Assembly: GCF_021654775.1 (NCBI RefSeq) | Contig: NZ_AP025343.1 | Coordinates: 5,671,501 to 5,735,500 of the forward strand | DNA: 64,000 nt | Reading direction: 5' to 3' | Source: Paenibacillus azoreducens | GTDB taxonomy: Bacteria; Bacillota; Bacilli; Paenibacillales; Paenibacillaceae | Part shown: positions 17,272-25,407 of the stretch, in pieces | How the letters are laid out: every line of letters starts with the position of its first letter | How positions within the stretch are numbered: the stretch's first letter is position 1 | Notes under the pieces: generated by a model | Told to the model about the DNA's origin: nothing | What the model saw: only the letters and a program-made list of their open reading frames with translations | The model's database searches: none | Translations under genes and position numbers: made by a program

Positions 17272-18138
17272 TTAACGGAAGTCGCGAGCGCGACCCACGC
17301 AGCCGCAAAGCTGCATTTTTTCCATCGCAGCTTGTTTAAGCGCTTGCTTGGCAGGAACCATATATTTGCGCGGATCGTTTTCCTCCGGATTTGCGGCGAA
17401 TACCGCCTTGATGGCATCCGAAAATACGATGCGCAGCTCTGTTGCAACGTTCATCTTGGCCATGCCGAGCGAAACGGCGCGTTTCACCTGATCTTCAGGA
17501 ATGCCGGAGCCGCCGTGCAAAACAAGGGGCACGCTTACAGTATCCGCAATCCGTTTAATCCGGTCAAAGTCAATGTTCGGGTCGCCTTTGTAAATGCCAT
17601 GCGCCGTCCCGATCGCCGGAGCCAGCGTATGAACGCCCGTACGCTCCACGAATTCAGCGCATTCCGCCGGATCGGCTAGCAAAGCGTCCCTTTCATCCAC
17701 GACGATATCATCCTCGACGCCGCCGACCTTGCCGAGTTCGGCTTCCACGTTAATCCCTATCGCATTAGCCGCTTCAACTACCTTTTTGGTGATCGCCACA
17801 TTCTCTTCGAACGGAGAATGCGATGCATCGATCATCACGGAAGTATATCCGGCACGGATGCAGCTCATAATCACCGCAAAATCGGAGCAGTGGTCGAGAT
17901 GGAGCGCGATCGGCACGCTGGCCCGATTGGCAGCCACGGTCGCCGCTGCAGCGATATAATCCGGTCCCAAATGCTTCACCGTACCTACCGTCGATTGAAT
18001 GATTAGCGGAGACTGGGCTTCTTCAGCCGCTTCCACGACGGCTTGCAGCATTTCAAGCGTGTGCACGTTAAATGCGCCGATTGCATACTTATTTTGTCTT
18101 GCAGTTTGCAATAAAGAAGTAGAAGAAACGAGTGCCAT
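17272..18138 (-). CDS. Class II ketose-bisphosphate aldolase (FbaA/GatY type)
   Basis: A zinc-dependent aldolase splitting fructose- or tagatose-1,6-bisphosphate into two triose phosphates. It has 288 residues. Key residues: Asp82-His83 in HLDHC, Glu134 in EAELGKVGG, His180 in GTAHGIY and His208 in HGGSGIP. The AELGKVGG and AIGTAHG forms resemble GatY/KbaY-like enzymes as much as housekeeping Fba. It is last in a leftward set with a ROK kinase, a DeoR regulator and a SIS isomerase, which favours tagatose/amino-sugar breakdown. No 6-phosphofructo- or tagatose-6-phosphate kinase is nearby. Confidence 0.9.
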   Translation of the reverse strand: MALVSSTSLLQTARQNKYAIGAFNVHTLEMLQAVVEAAEEAQSPLIIQSTVGTVKHLGPDYIAAAATVAANRASVPIALHLDHCSDFAVIMSCIRAGYTSVMIDASHSPFEENVAITKKVVEAANAIGINVEAELGKVGGVEDDIVVDERDALLADPAECAEFVERTGVHTLAPAIGTAHGIYKGDPNIDFDRIKRIADTVSVPLVLHGGSGIPEDQVKRAVSLGMAKMNVATELRIVFSDAIKAVFAANPEENDPRKYMVPAKQALKQAAMEKMQLCGCVGRARDFR

Positions 18139-18187
18139 ATGAATTTCCCCTTTGTTGTTTGAATTTGCAATTCATCACGGGACTTTA

Positions 18188-19171
18188 CTACAACATTGCA
18201 TTCTCATGCTTTTGTTTGGCATACATTGCGCTTCCGGTCACGCCCGCATCATCGTTGTTTAATGCAGTTACCACGTTCAGGCGTTCCCTGTAATCCGGCA
18301 GAATCCGGCTGTAAAGCTCTTGCTTCAGCGGCGTAAGCAAACGGTCGCCTGCCAAAGCTCCGCCTCCGCCCACAATGATCAGCTCCGGGCTGACCAGCGG
18401 CACGGCATAGGACAAGGCGCGGCCTAGAAGGGTTCCCGCTTTGTTCATGATGGACCTCGCAAACGAATCTCCCTGGTCGTATGCGCGGGAAAGATCGGCG
18501 GCGGTAAGCTCCTCTAGCCGTTCCCCGGGATACCATTCGCTCAAAATGGATGCTTCCCCGTTACGCAGCGCCTTCTTCGTATGACGCACCATGCCGGATG
18601 CCGACGCGAAGGTCTCCAGGCAGCCTTGCAAACCGCATGGGCAAGGATCGGTCAGACCTTCCATCACAATATGTCCAAGCTCCCCGGACATATTGCGGAA
18701 CCCGTAAAACAGCTTGCCACTATTGACCATGGCCGAGGCGATACCTGTTCCTACCGTAATTCCGAGCACGTCTTTATAACCTTTGCCCGCACCGTACATC
18801 GCTTCACCGTACACATAGGTGCGCACATCATTGTCAATATAGACCGGCAGGTTCAGCCTGGACTCAAGCCGCTCTACCGCCGGCAGATTCCTCCAGCCGA
18901 GGTTGCCGGCAAAGCGGGCAATGCCCTCTTCAGGGTCCACAAACCCCGGTAAGCCGATGCCTGCTGCAATGACTGAAGTTTCCTCCCCGGAATGGGCTGC
19001 ATAACCGGCCGCCGCTTCTTCAATCATGGACGCAATTTTCTCCAGAACGGAATCCGGCCCTTTGGAAGCCTCCGTTGCGCGTTTGATCTGATGCACCACG
19101 TCGCCGGATGGGGTAACCAAACCGCAGACGATATTGGTTCCGCCCACATCCACGCCAGCATATACTTCCAT
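18188..19171 (-). CDS. ROK family sugar kinase
   Basis: A cytosolic kinase of 328 residues, probably acting on a hexose or hexosamine. It shows the ATP site GVDVGGTN, the catalytic Asp in YIDNDVR, the phosphate loop GITVGTGIAS, the ROK signature with GELGHIVM, the zinc-binding CPCGLQGCLE and a C-terminal IIVGGGG. It lacks a helix-turn-helix, so it is an enzyme and not a repressor. I used the ATG at 19171; a GTG at 19177 is two codons upstream. It is 30 bases after the deoR-type gene and 49 before the aldolase, within one operon. Confidence 0.88.
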   Translation of the reverse strand: MEVYAGVDVGGTNIVCGLVTPSGDVVHQIKRATEASKGPDSVLEKIASMIEEAAAGYAAHSGEETSVIAAGIGLPGFVDPEEGIARFAGNLGWRNLPAVERLESRLNLPVYIDNDVRTYVYGEAMYGAGKGYKDVLGITVGTGIASAMVNSGKLFYGFRNMSGELGHIVMEGLTDPCPCGLQGCLETFASASGMVRHTKKALRNGEASILSEWYPGERLEELTAADLSRAYDQGDSFARSIMNKAGTLLGRALSYAVPLVSPELIIVGGGGALAGDRLLTPLKQELYSRILPDYRERLNVVTALNNDDAGVTGSAMYAKQKHENAML

Positions 19172-19201
19172 CTTCACACCCGCCCTGCGTTTATCAGTAT
19201 T

Positions 19202-19993
19202 TTATTGGGTTGCCGTTACATAAACTTGCACCCGCTCCGCTTCCAAACGCGCCCGCAGCTCGTCTCCGGGCTCCTGATCCGTAATGATGCCGTACAGTGC
19301 CGAAACCGGCGCGACCTGGAACAGGGAATTGCGGCCCGACTTCGTATGGTCAAATACGGCAATGGTCCGTTCCGTACGCTTCATCATCATTTGGGCCGTG
19401 TTGGCCTCCAATTCCGAATAGGTGCTGACACCCTGTTCCGCCGAGAAGCCGTCGATCCCCATAAACATGATGTGGATATTCAGCGCCTCCAGCGTCCGTT
19501 CGGCGAGCGGTCCGCACAGCTCGAAGTTTTTGCTGCGCAGCATTCCGCCGGTCAGCACGACCTGAACGTCCTCGTTTTCGGACAGTTCCATCGCAATGTT
19601 AACGGCGTTGGTGACCACAGTAATATTGCGGCGGTTTTTGAGGGCGCGGGCAATCAAATAAGTGGTTGTTCCCCCTGTGAGGCCGATGACATCCCCCTCT
19701 TCAACAAGAGATGCGGCCAACTGGGCAATGCTTTCTTTTTCCCGGTAGAGCTTGTTTTGCTTTTCGTGAAATGGAACTTCCCTCCCGGCGATCAATCCTG
19801 CTGGTTTTGCCCCTCCGCCCATCGTCCGGATGACCCGTCCCGCCTTTTCCAAAGCTTCCAGGTCACGTCTGGCCGTTGCCTCCGAGCATTGAAATTCCCG
19901 GATGACCTCCTGAAGAGATATCGAACCGTGTTCCAGGATATATTCAAGTATTTGTTCCTGACGTTCTTCTTTTGATCCATTTCGTTCACGCAA
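19202..19993 (-). CDS. DeoR/GlpR family transcriptional regulator
   Basis: A sugar-phosphate-sensing repressor of 263 residues. The N-terminal winged helix-turn-helix is clear (QILEYILEHGSISLQEVI, FQCSEATARRDLEALEKAG, then RTMGGGA), followed by the DeoRC sensor domain with IGLTGGTTTYLIA, VVTNAVNIA, LTGGMLRSKNFEL and MGIDGFSAEQG. The only suitable start is a TTG with AAAGGAG 10 bases upstream. It heads the kinase-aldolase genes and probably controls these and the divergently spaced isomerase gene. Confidence 0.9.
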   Translation of the reverse strand: MRERNGSKEERQEQILEYILEHGSISLQEVIREFQCSEATARRDLEALEKAGRVIRTMGGGAKPAGLIAGREVPFHEKQNKLYREKESIAQLAASLVEEGDVIGLTGGTTTYLIARALKNRRNITVVTNAVNIAMELSENEDVQVVLTGGMLRSKNFELCGPLAERTLEALNIHIMFMGIDGFSAEQGVSTYSELEANTAQMMMKRTERTIAVFDHTKSGRNSLFQVAPVSALYGIITDQEPGDELRARLEAERVQVYVTATQ

Positions 19994-20053
19994 AACAGTT
20001 TCGCTCCTTTGTCATCAATTTCATAATGCCGCTAATTTTTGAAATCAACCAAA

Positions 20054-20117
20054 ATAAGTTGAACAAATGATTTTAAGGATAAAGTCAGCCGGGTGAAATA
20101 TTCTTTAGTTCAACTTA
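20054..20117. repeat. Family H element bounded by ATAAGTTGAAC inverted ends, copy 1
   Basis: A 64-bp block with ATAAGTTGAAC at one end and GTTCAACTTA at the other, containing GATTTTAAGGATAAAGTCAG and CCGGGTGAAATATTC. Related blocks occur at 48797-49009 and 50549-50608. It lies between the SIS and deoR-type genes. Confidence 0.6.
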
Positions 20118-20207
20118 CATGGATATAGAACGGAATTCATTAGGCGATTCGATACCCAAGTTCAAACACTCGGGTAGGAATCCATTATGAAAATTGATTC
20201 TTTGAAA

Positions 20208-21290
20208 TCAGATTTTGACCACCTGGGTCAAATTCCGCGGGCTGTCAGGGTTTCTTCCCTCCCGCAAGGCGGTATAGTAACCGATATATTGAACCAGCGG
20301 CATGTTCAGCACCGCTCTGGCTTCATCGCTAAGGCTGCGGCCGCCCGTGGCAAAGACCATATCGGCAAAAGAGGTGTCCTCTCCCGCTTCGGCTGTAACG
20401 ATTACCACAAATGCGCCGTATGCCTTCATTTCCTGCGCTACTTTTACTTCATAGCTTCTGGCCTGCTCGGACAGGAACAGACATACCATCGTGCCTGGTT
20501 CCACGACTGATTTAGGACCATGCCGGAATTCCATTGTACCAAAGCTTTCGGTCCATACACAGGACATTTCCTTCAATTTGAGGCAAGCTTCATGAGCAAG
20601 ACCGTTATAAGCTCCCATGCCCAGGTAAATGAATTTGTTAAGCTCCGGATGTCCGTCGATAAGCGCTTTGGCTTCCGCGTCACCTTTAGCCACGATGTCT
20701 TGGCTGAGCTCCATCACTTCTTTCAGTTCGGACAGATAGGCTTCGCTACCAGCCGCTTGAGCCATCGCTGCCTGCAGCAAGAAAGTCATGCTGCTGAAAG
20801 ATTTTGTCATGACCGTACTCTTCTCATTACCAAGCGGGGAGACGAGGCAAGGCACATTTTTCGCCATTGTGCTTTCTTCATGACAGGTAATACCGCAAGT
20901 GGTCCAACCTGCCAGGTCCTTCACTGAATCCAAAGCCAGGATTACCTCCGAGGATTCCCCGGAACGGGAAATGCCGACGAGAAGCACTTCCTTCTTCGCG
21001 GCAACCGCCTGCTCTCTGAACAGATAGATTTCGGAAGACGGATGAGCGCTGGCGCTCTTGCCGGTCCATTTGCGGAAAGTGCTCGCCGCAGTCAATGCCA
21101 AATAATACGAGGTCCCTGATCCAATAAAAATAACCTCGTCGAATTTATCGCTCTTAAAATATTGATCCACCCAATCCTGCTGCTTCTCCAACTGCTTCCA
21201 AGCGGCTGCAATCGCTTCGCTTTGCCCTCCGATTTCCGGATACGTCAATACACCATACTGTTCTGGCACTTCATATCCACCCCAATCCAT
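20208..21290 (-). CDS. SIS-domain sugar-phosphate isomerase/deaminase (AgaS/GlmS-like)
   Basis: A cytosolic protein of 360 residues with two SIS domains: the first with VIFIGSGTSYYLA and GISRSGESSEV (sugar-phosphate loop), the second with YLGMGAYNGLAHEACLKLKE, a catalytic-type Glu in TESFGTMEFRHGPKS, and the GlmS-like tail NPDSPRNLTQVVKI. There is no glutaminase domain, so it is a deaminase/isomerase rather than GlmS. AgaS-type galactosamine-6-phosphate deaminase or a deglycase are the best guesses. The ATG at 21290 lacks a strong ribosome site; a GTG at 21269 follows GGGGTGG and is a serious alternative. Confidence 0.85.
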   Translation of the reverse strand: MDWGGYEVPEQYGVLTYPEIGGQSEAIAAAWKQLEKQQDWVDQYFKSDKFDEVIFIGSGTSYYLALTAASTFRKWTGKSASAHPSSEIYLFREQAVAAKKEVLLVGISRSGESSEVILALDSVKDLAGWTTCGITCHEESTMAKNVPCLVSPLGNEKSTVMTKSFSSMTFLLQAAMAQAAGSEAYLSELKEVMELSQDIVAKGDAEAKALIDGHPELNKFIYLGMGAYNGLAHEACLKLKEMSCVWTESFGTMEFRHGPKSVVEPGTMVCLFLSEQARSYEVKVAQEMKAYGAFVVIVTAEAGEDTSFADMVFATGGRSLSDEARAVLNMPLVQYIGYYTALREGRNPDSPRNLTQVVKI

Positions 21291-21319
21291 AAAATGTAAT
21301 GATGAATCGTTATGATGAC

Positions 21320-21348
21320 ATTATATTTCACCTTGTTGAAACTTTCAA
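21320..21348 (-). promoter_or_regulatory. Sigma-A promoter of the SIS isomerase gene
   Basis: Leftward TTGAAA (21348-21343), exactly 17 bases, then TATAAT (21325-21320), about 30 bases before the start codon at 21290. Confidence 0.75.
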
Positions 21349-21393
21349 TCATAAATATGATTGATTTTTTCATTGAATGAGAAAATGCGGATT

Positions 21394-21407
21394 CGAAAAC
21401 GTTTTAT
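21394..21407 (-). promoter_or_regulatory. Candidate catabolite-responsive (cre) element
   Basis: CGAAAACGTTTTAT is a near-palindrome close to the CcpA consensus TGNAANCGNTNNCA, about 50 bases upstream of the -35 box of the isomerase gene. Confidence 0.4.
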
Positions 21408-21454
21408 TGTTAAGTTGACCAATGATTGTCGGGAATATGGCAGCGGGTGATCTC

Positions 21455-21637
21455 TAACGAAACATGACATCGCTATTTGCAACAAAAAGGGCTTTTTGAA
21501 ATTTTAACGAAACAGGGTATCGCTATTATGCTAAATAAATGCCTGCAGGCCTGGTTTTATCCCAAATAACGATCTATAGTTTCGTTAGATTTCATTTTCT
21601 TTTGTTTTTGAGGCAATAGCGTTCTATAGTTTCGTTA
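21455..21637. repeat. Family A palindromic intergenic repeat, copy 2
   Basis: Direct TAACGAAAC...CGCTATT modules at 21455 and 21505, then inverted modules ending GTTTCGTTA at 21587 and 21637. The layout matches 1904-2096 module for module. Confidence 0.8.
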
Positions 21638-22053
21638 GAGAGACCTAGGCGAACGTAGTGCATGCTTCCGGGGCAGCTTTTTTAAAAGCCTGAGCTTCGT
21701 AAAATATCATTCCCCCTAGGCTCAATAATTCTAAAGGTATCTTCTTTAGGAGATTGAACTCTCATGCCTATTCAGGCTGTCGAGCCCCCCTCTTTCTTCC
21801 ATGGGGTTTAAAATTGCCTGCGCCGGTCTCTCAAGTAGGGTTCTCAAAGCGTTTTAAATCGATTTTTATTTTAAAAGATATGCTTCTTATAAAAAATAGA
21901 GTGTCGAAAAGTCAGCTGGACTTTCTCAACACACTGCTATTCCATATCCTTTTCTTTAGTTCGCCTTATACTTCACCTTATTATAGAAGTAATTCACAGT
22001 GAAAAACAGTTTTTAGCTGTATGGCGAATATGCGCAAAGCCTCAACTATAATC
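21638..22053. other. Gene-free stretch between repeats
   Basis: No gene I can support. It contains short open frames without ribosome sites and no obvious hairpin or known motif. Confidence 0.5.
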
Positions 22054-22236
22054 TAACGGACACTACGACCGCTAAATCGCTAAAAATAGCCCTTTCGGAA
22101 TTCTAACGGTCACCACAGCGCTTAAATGCTCCGAAACGAAGGTAAATCCGGGATTCTTCACCAAATAGCTGCATCTGTGTCCGTTAAAAATCATAATGGT
22201 CGGAATTGCCCTCAATAGCGGCCGCTGTGTCCGTTA
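22054..22236. repeat. Family B palindromic repeat, single copy
   Basis: Two direct modules (TAACGGACAC...CGCTAAAT, then TAACGGTCACCACAGCGC) and two inverted modules ending TGTGTCCGTTA. This is one complete unit of the kind amplified at 11385-12880, but more diverged. Its left 60 bases recur, degraded, at 22816-22876. Confidence 0.75.
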
Positions 22237-22237
22237 G

Positions 22238-22718
22238 GTAAGGGCAGCGTTTCGCAAGAGCTGCATTTTGCCCGGACTGCATCTAGCAAGAGGGATCCGT
22301 ATTGGAAGAGCAGCGATTTTGCCTAGGCTGTTTCTAGCGGGGGAAGTGTTTTGCTCCGGCTACATATATAGCAAGAGGGCAGCCGTCTAGCGAGAGCTGC
22401 ATTTTGCCCGGACTGCATCTAGCAAAAGGGATCCGTATTCAGGAGAGCAGCGATTTTGCCTAGGCTGTTTCTAGCGAGGAAAGTATTTTTGCTCCGGCTA
22501 CATATATAGCAAGAGGGCAGCCGTCTAGCGAGTGCTGCATTTTTCCCGGACTGCATCTAGCAAGAGGGATCCGTTTTCGAAGAGCAGCGTTTCGCAAGAG
22601 CTGCATTTTGCCCGGACTGCATCTAGCAAAAGGGATCCGTATTGGAAGAGCAGCGATTTTGCCCAGGCTGTTTCTATCGGGGGAAGTGTTTTGCCATGCC
22701 GCGTCTAGCATTAATTTT
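22238..22718. repeat. Family F tandem repeat, about 137 bp period
   Basis: The block CTGCATTTTGCCCGGACTGC followed by ATCTAGCAAGAGGGATCCG recurs at 22261, 22397, 22535 and 22601; the last interval is shortened to 66 bases by an internal deletion. Frames through it are open only because of its periodicity and show no protein character. Confidence 0.85.
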
Positions 22719-23151
22719 TCTTGCGACTATTGAATCCTTATGCTCCGCTGAATGCTTATAAACTCTATGTACTTCATAGTAAAGGCACTATTTTTAACGG
22801 AGTTCCGTATATCGTGAAAGCCTAACTATAACCCAACGAACAATACGAACGCTAAAATGCTAAAAAATAGCCGTATACCTCTGCCCTCCTCGATTCATAT
22901 CTAAAAATAAATCTGCATCATCATAAAAAGTGTTACTGCAATATCTGTACAAAAGGTGAAGATTATATGGTGGAGAAGAGAGAAACGAAGTGATATGAAA
23001 AATAGCAATTGCTCCTTACATAAGTACAACTACTTATATACAAGAAGCTCGAATGGGCTACTTTTATGATCTGCCGTTAAAACGATCGGCGAGGTGGATA
23101 ACTAGAGTTATAATCAATGGTTTTAGATATGGGGGGCATGCTATCATGCTA
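22719..23151. repeat. Gene-free stretch with degraded copies of families B and C
   Basis: TTTTTCTTGCGACTATTGAA at about 22723 is a family C fragment. 22816-22876 repeats the left 60 bases of the family B copy at 22054 (CCTAACTATAAC, then GAACGCTAAAATGC). Nothing gene-like is seen in the remainder. Confidence 0.5.
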
Positions 23152-23190
23152 CTGGCTCTAAGATGGCAGAAAACGCCACCTTAGAGCCGG
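23152..23190 (-). terminator. Strong hairpin downstream of the DUF5050-like gene
   Basis: CTGGCTCTAAGATGGC pairs with GCCACCTTAGAGCCGG around a seven-base loop. There is no T run on the minus side, so it may be a 3'-end stabiliser rather than a true terminator. Confidence 0.5.
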
Positions 23191-23242
23191 CAGGCACCAC
23201 TGAGAGGATAAACTTTCATGCCCATTTACCGGGCGGAAGGGT

Positions 23243-25018
23243 TTACTTTACCGAATAAACCCCTTCCTTATAGGTCAATGTGTAAACCATACCTTCATCG
23301 GTGAGCTTCGCTGTTTGGACTTGGTCGGATACCAGGCGTGTGCTCCCCTTCGCGTCAATCTTGTACATACCCGGATCATACCCGTTTGCCAGGTAGTAAA
23401 TCCCGTCCTTTCCAATGTAGTACGAGCTCACCGGTTTGTCGCTGCGCTGCGTCTCCTTGCCGTCCTTCAAGTCATATTGGTACAGGACGCCCGGGTCGGA
23501 GGAACTGCCGGTGACGTTCGAGGTATAATACAAGCTGCCGTTCAACAGCTCGGCATTCATTACTTTTCGAGATACCACGGTTTTCGGCTGCGATCCGTTC
23601 ACATCGGTCTTGGCCAAGTGGCCCGTCGCGCTGTCCACGTAATAAACCTGGTCTTCGACTATCCAGAACGGGCCAGCGGCAGGAGTAATCTTTACCTGGG
23701 TCTTGTCTGCAGGATTGATCTTATACACCGAGCCTTCATCCTTCGGATCGCTGTCTTTGTACCCAAGCACGTACACATAGCCGCCCTTGACGTACATAGC
23801 ACCATTGGCGTTATAGCTTGTACCGCCCCCTGCATCCTGCTTTCGGTTTATGGCATAGACGAAGTTGTCTTGGCCGAACGTCTTGTACTCCCCAGTCTTG
23901 AGATTGACCCGGCCGAGGTTATTGTCCGTCTTGCCCATAAAGTTAAAATCGGCATGATACAGGAAATCGCCCGACTTGACCGGCCCGATCAGGCTTTTGG
24001 CACTCGTTACCTCCATCAGGGCACCCTTGTCGACCCGGTACAGCTTCTCCGATCCCATCGTATTATCGCCGCTGTGAAGATTCACGTACAGCTCCTTGTC
24101 GATGATCAAGATCCTTTCCAGCCAGCCGTCCGTCGGTTTCCAAGAGGAGAAGGAGGTCACCTTCCGGACTTGTTGATTGGCAAGGTCCAAAGCAAACAGT
24201 ACGCCCTGATTGTTCACCGTCGATACGAAATACAGTTCATGCCCGATAACCTTGGCGCTGCTCAGCACCGGCTGCCCCGGAATGTCAATCAGGACTTCCT
24301 TTTTGCCGTCAGCCTTCCGGTATAAACGCTCCAACATACCATTGCTTTGATAGATCTGCTTACTGTAGTAAATCATGTCTCCGTATTTCGTGATCGGCGT
24401 CAGCATTTTCTCGTACGCGACCGGCTTCCGCGTATCCTTCAACTGGGTCAGGATGCGGTCTTTGACAGCCAGCGTTTCGGCACTCTTCTCGTCAACGGCT
24501 TCGTCTCCCATCAGGATGAGCCCATCCAGCCACTGAATGTTTTTGCCCAGAGCCTCCGCGGCGCTTCGTAAGGGCAATACTACCCGGCCGCCGATTTTTT
24601 GCGGAGCCACGTCCATCTTCTTAGGCTCGTTATTCACCATCATAGTGGTGCTGTTCACTTTGAACTTGACAGTCTTTTTCAGTCCTGTGTTCATAAAAAT
24701 AACGTCATCCGGGTTCTGAGCCTGCCATATCGTTTGCCAGGAGCCCTGTGAGCGGAACTGAGAGGCCAGCGTTCCCATCAGACGAATCGGCACCATGACC
24801 CTTCCGCTGCGCTGGACGATGTCATAATCCTCTTGAAGGTCAGTTTTCTCCCCGTTAATAAAAGCTTTTCCATGATAATCATAAGGAATGATGACCATTT
24901 GGTCGAAAGTTTGGCTTAAAGGCCTGGGCGCCGCCTTCTCTGCGGCAAAAGCCGGTACCGCCCCGCATACCAAAACCGCAGACAGCAGCAAGCTCGTTAG
25001 CTTGAATTTTGTGGACAT
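23243..25018 (-). CDS. Secreted copper-amine-oxidase-N / DUF5050-like protein
   Basis: An exported protein of 591 residues. A signal peptide covers about residues 1-25 (ending AFA). Residues 35-170 form a copper-amine-oxidase N-terminal-like domain, a common surface module in Paenibacillus (GRVMVPIRLMGTLASQF, then GGRVVLPLRSAAEALG). From about residue 195 there are repeated beta-strand blocks of the type YYSKQIYQSN, LYFVSTVNNQGVLF and YYTSNVTG, fitting a DUF5050-like propeller that reads as ligand binding. No catalytic residues are evident, and a scaffolding or sensor role is possible. It is transcribed alone. Confidence 0.8.
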   Translation of the reverse strand: MSTKFKLTSLLLSAVLVCGAVPAFAAEKAAPRPLSQTFDQMVIIPYDYHGKAFINGEKTDLQEDYDIVQRSGRVMVPIRLMGTLASQFRSQGSWQTIWQAQNPDDVIFMNTGLKKTVKFKVNSTTMMVNNEPKKMDVAPQKIGGRVVLPLRSAAEALGKNIQWLDGLILMGDEAVDEKSAETLAVKDRILTQLKDTRKPVAYEKMLTPITKYGDMIYYSKQIYQSNGMLERLYRKADGKKEVLIDIPGQPVLSSAKVIGHELYFVSTVNNQGVLFALDLANQQVRKVTSFSSWKPTDGWLERILIIDKELYVNLHSGDNTMGSEKLYRVDKGALMEVTSAKSLIGPVKSGDFLYHADFNFMGKTDNNLGRVNLKTGEYKTFGQDNFVYAINRKQDAGGGTSYNANGAMYVKGGYVYVLGYKDSDPKDEGSVYKINPADKTQVKITPAAGPFWIVEDQVYYVDSATGHLAKTDVNGSQPKTVVSRKVMNAELLNGSLYYTSNVTGSSSDPGVLYQYDLKDGKETQRSDKPVSSYYIGKDGIYYLANGYDPGMYKIDAKGSTRLVSDQVQTAKLTDEGMVYTLTYKEGVYSVK

Positions 25019-25291
25019 CGAAACATCTCCTCATCCTTAGAATTTAGTCTTTATCTCCCAACGACCCTCTGCCCCATCTATCCGTCCAGGGATCACCTAG
25101 ATTATAGACGTGAGGAAGAGGGAAATGTTTCTAGTTTCTGTTCAATTCGTCCAAAGATGGCACTGCCAACCGTTTCGGTTAGTTAAGTCCGAATTCAGAG
25201 CCCCCTGGATCGGATGTGAGAATAGTTAACATCAGAACACGCCGGCGATACTTATTTTATATTTGCGAATCAGCCGCGCCTCGTCGACCAG

Positions 25292-25352
25292 AGGGTTTGA
25301 ATCTTACAGAAACCTTAAACTCCCAGAGAGTTATCAATTCTATAATCTAAAA
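25292..25352. repeat. Family C fragment
   Basis: GAATCTTACAGAAACCTTAA and TTATCAATTCTATAATCTAA resemble the tail of family C. The rest of the 25019-25354 gap shows no gene. Confidence 0.4.
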
Positions 25353-25354
25353 AA

Positions 25355-25391
25355 AGAGCAGGTCTTGCGCTTAATAGCGCATACCTGCTCT
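25355..25391 (-). terminator. Rho-independent terminator ending the opp-pep-cutC-ROK set
   Basis: AGAGCAGGT pairs with ACCTGCTCT, with an inner TTGCGCT/AGCGCAT pairing; leftward a run of seven T follows. Confidence 0.88.
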
Positions 25392-25407
25392 ACAATGGTT
25401 ATTCATC

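Noticed and set aside
21754..22002. A rightward 82-codon frame in the repeat-rich gap
   Set aside because: There is AGGAG upstream but the product lacks any recognisable pattern and the region is otherwise decayed; not enough to call a gene.
22460..22711. Leftward open frame of about 83 codons with repeating sequence
   Set aside because: Lies fully in the 137-bp tandem repeat; the open frame is a by-product of the period and has no ribosome site.
23315..24325. Rightward open frame of about 336 codons
   Set aside because: Antisense to the DUF5050-like gene; no family resemblance and no start signals.
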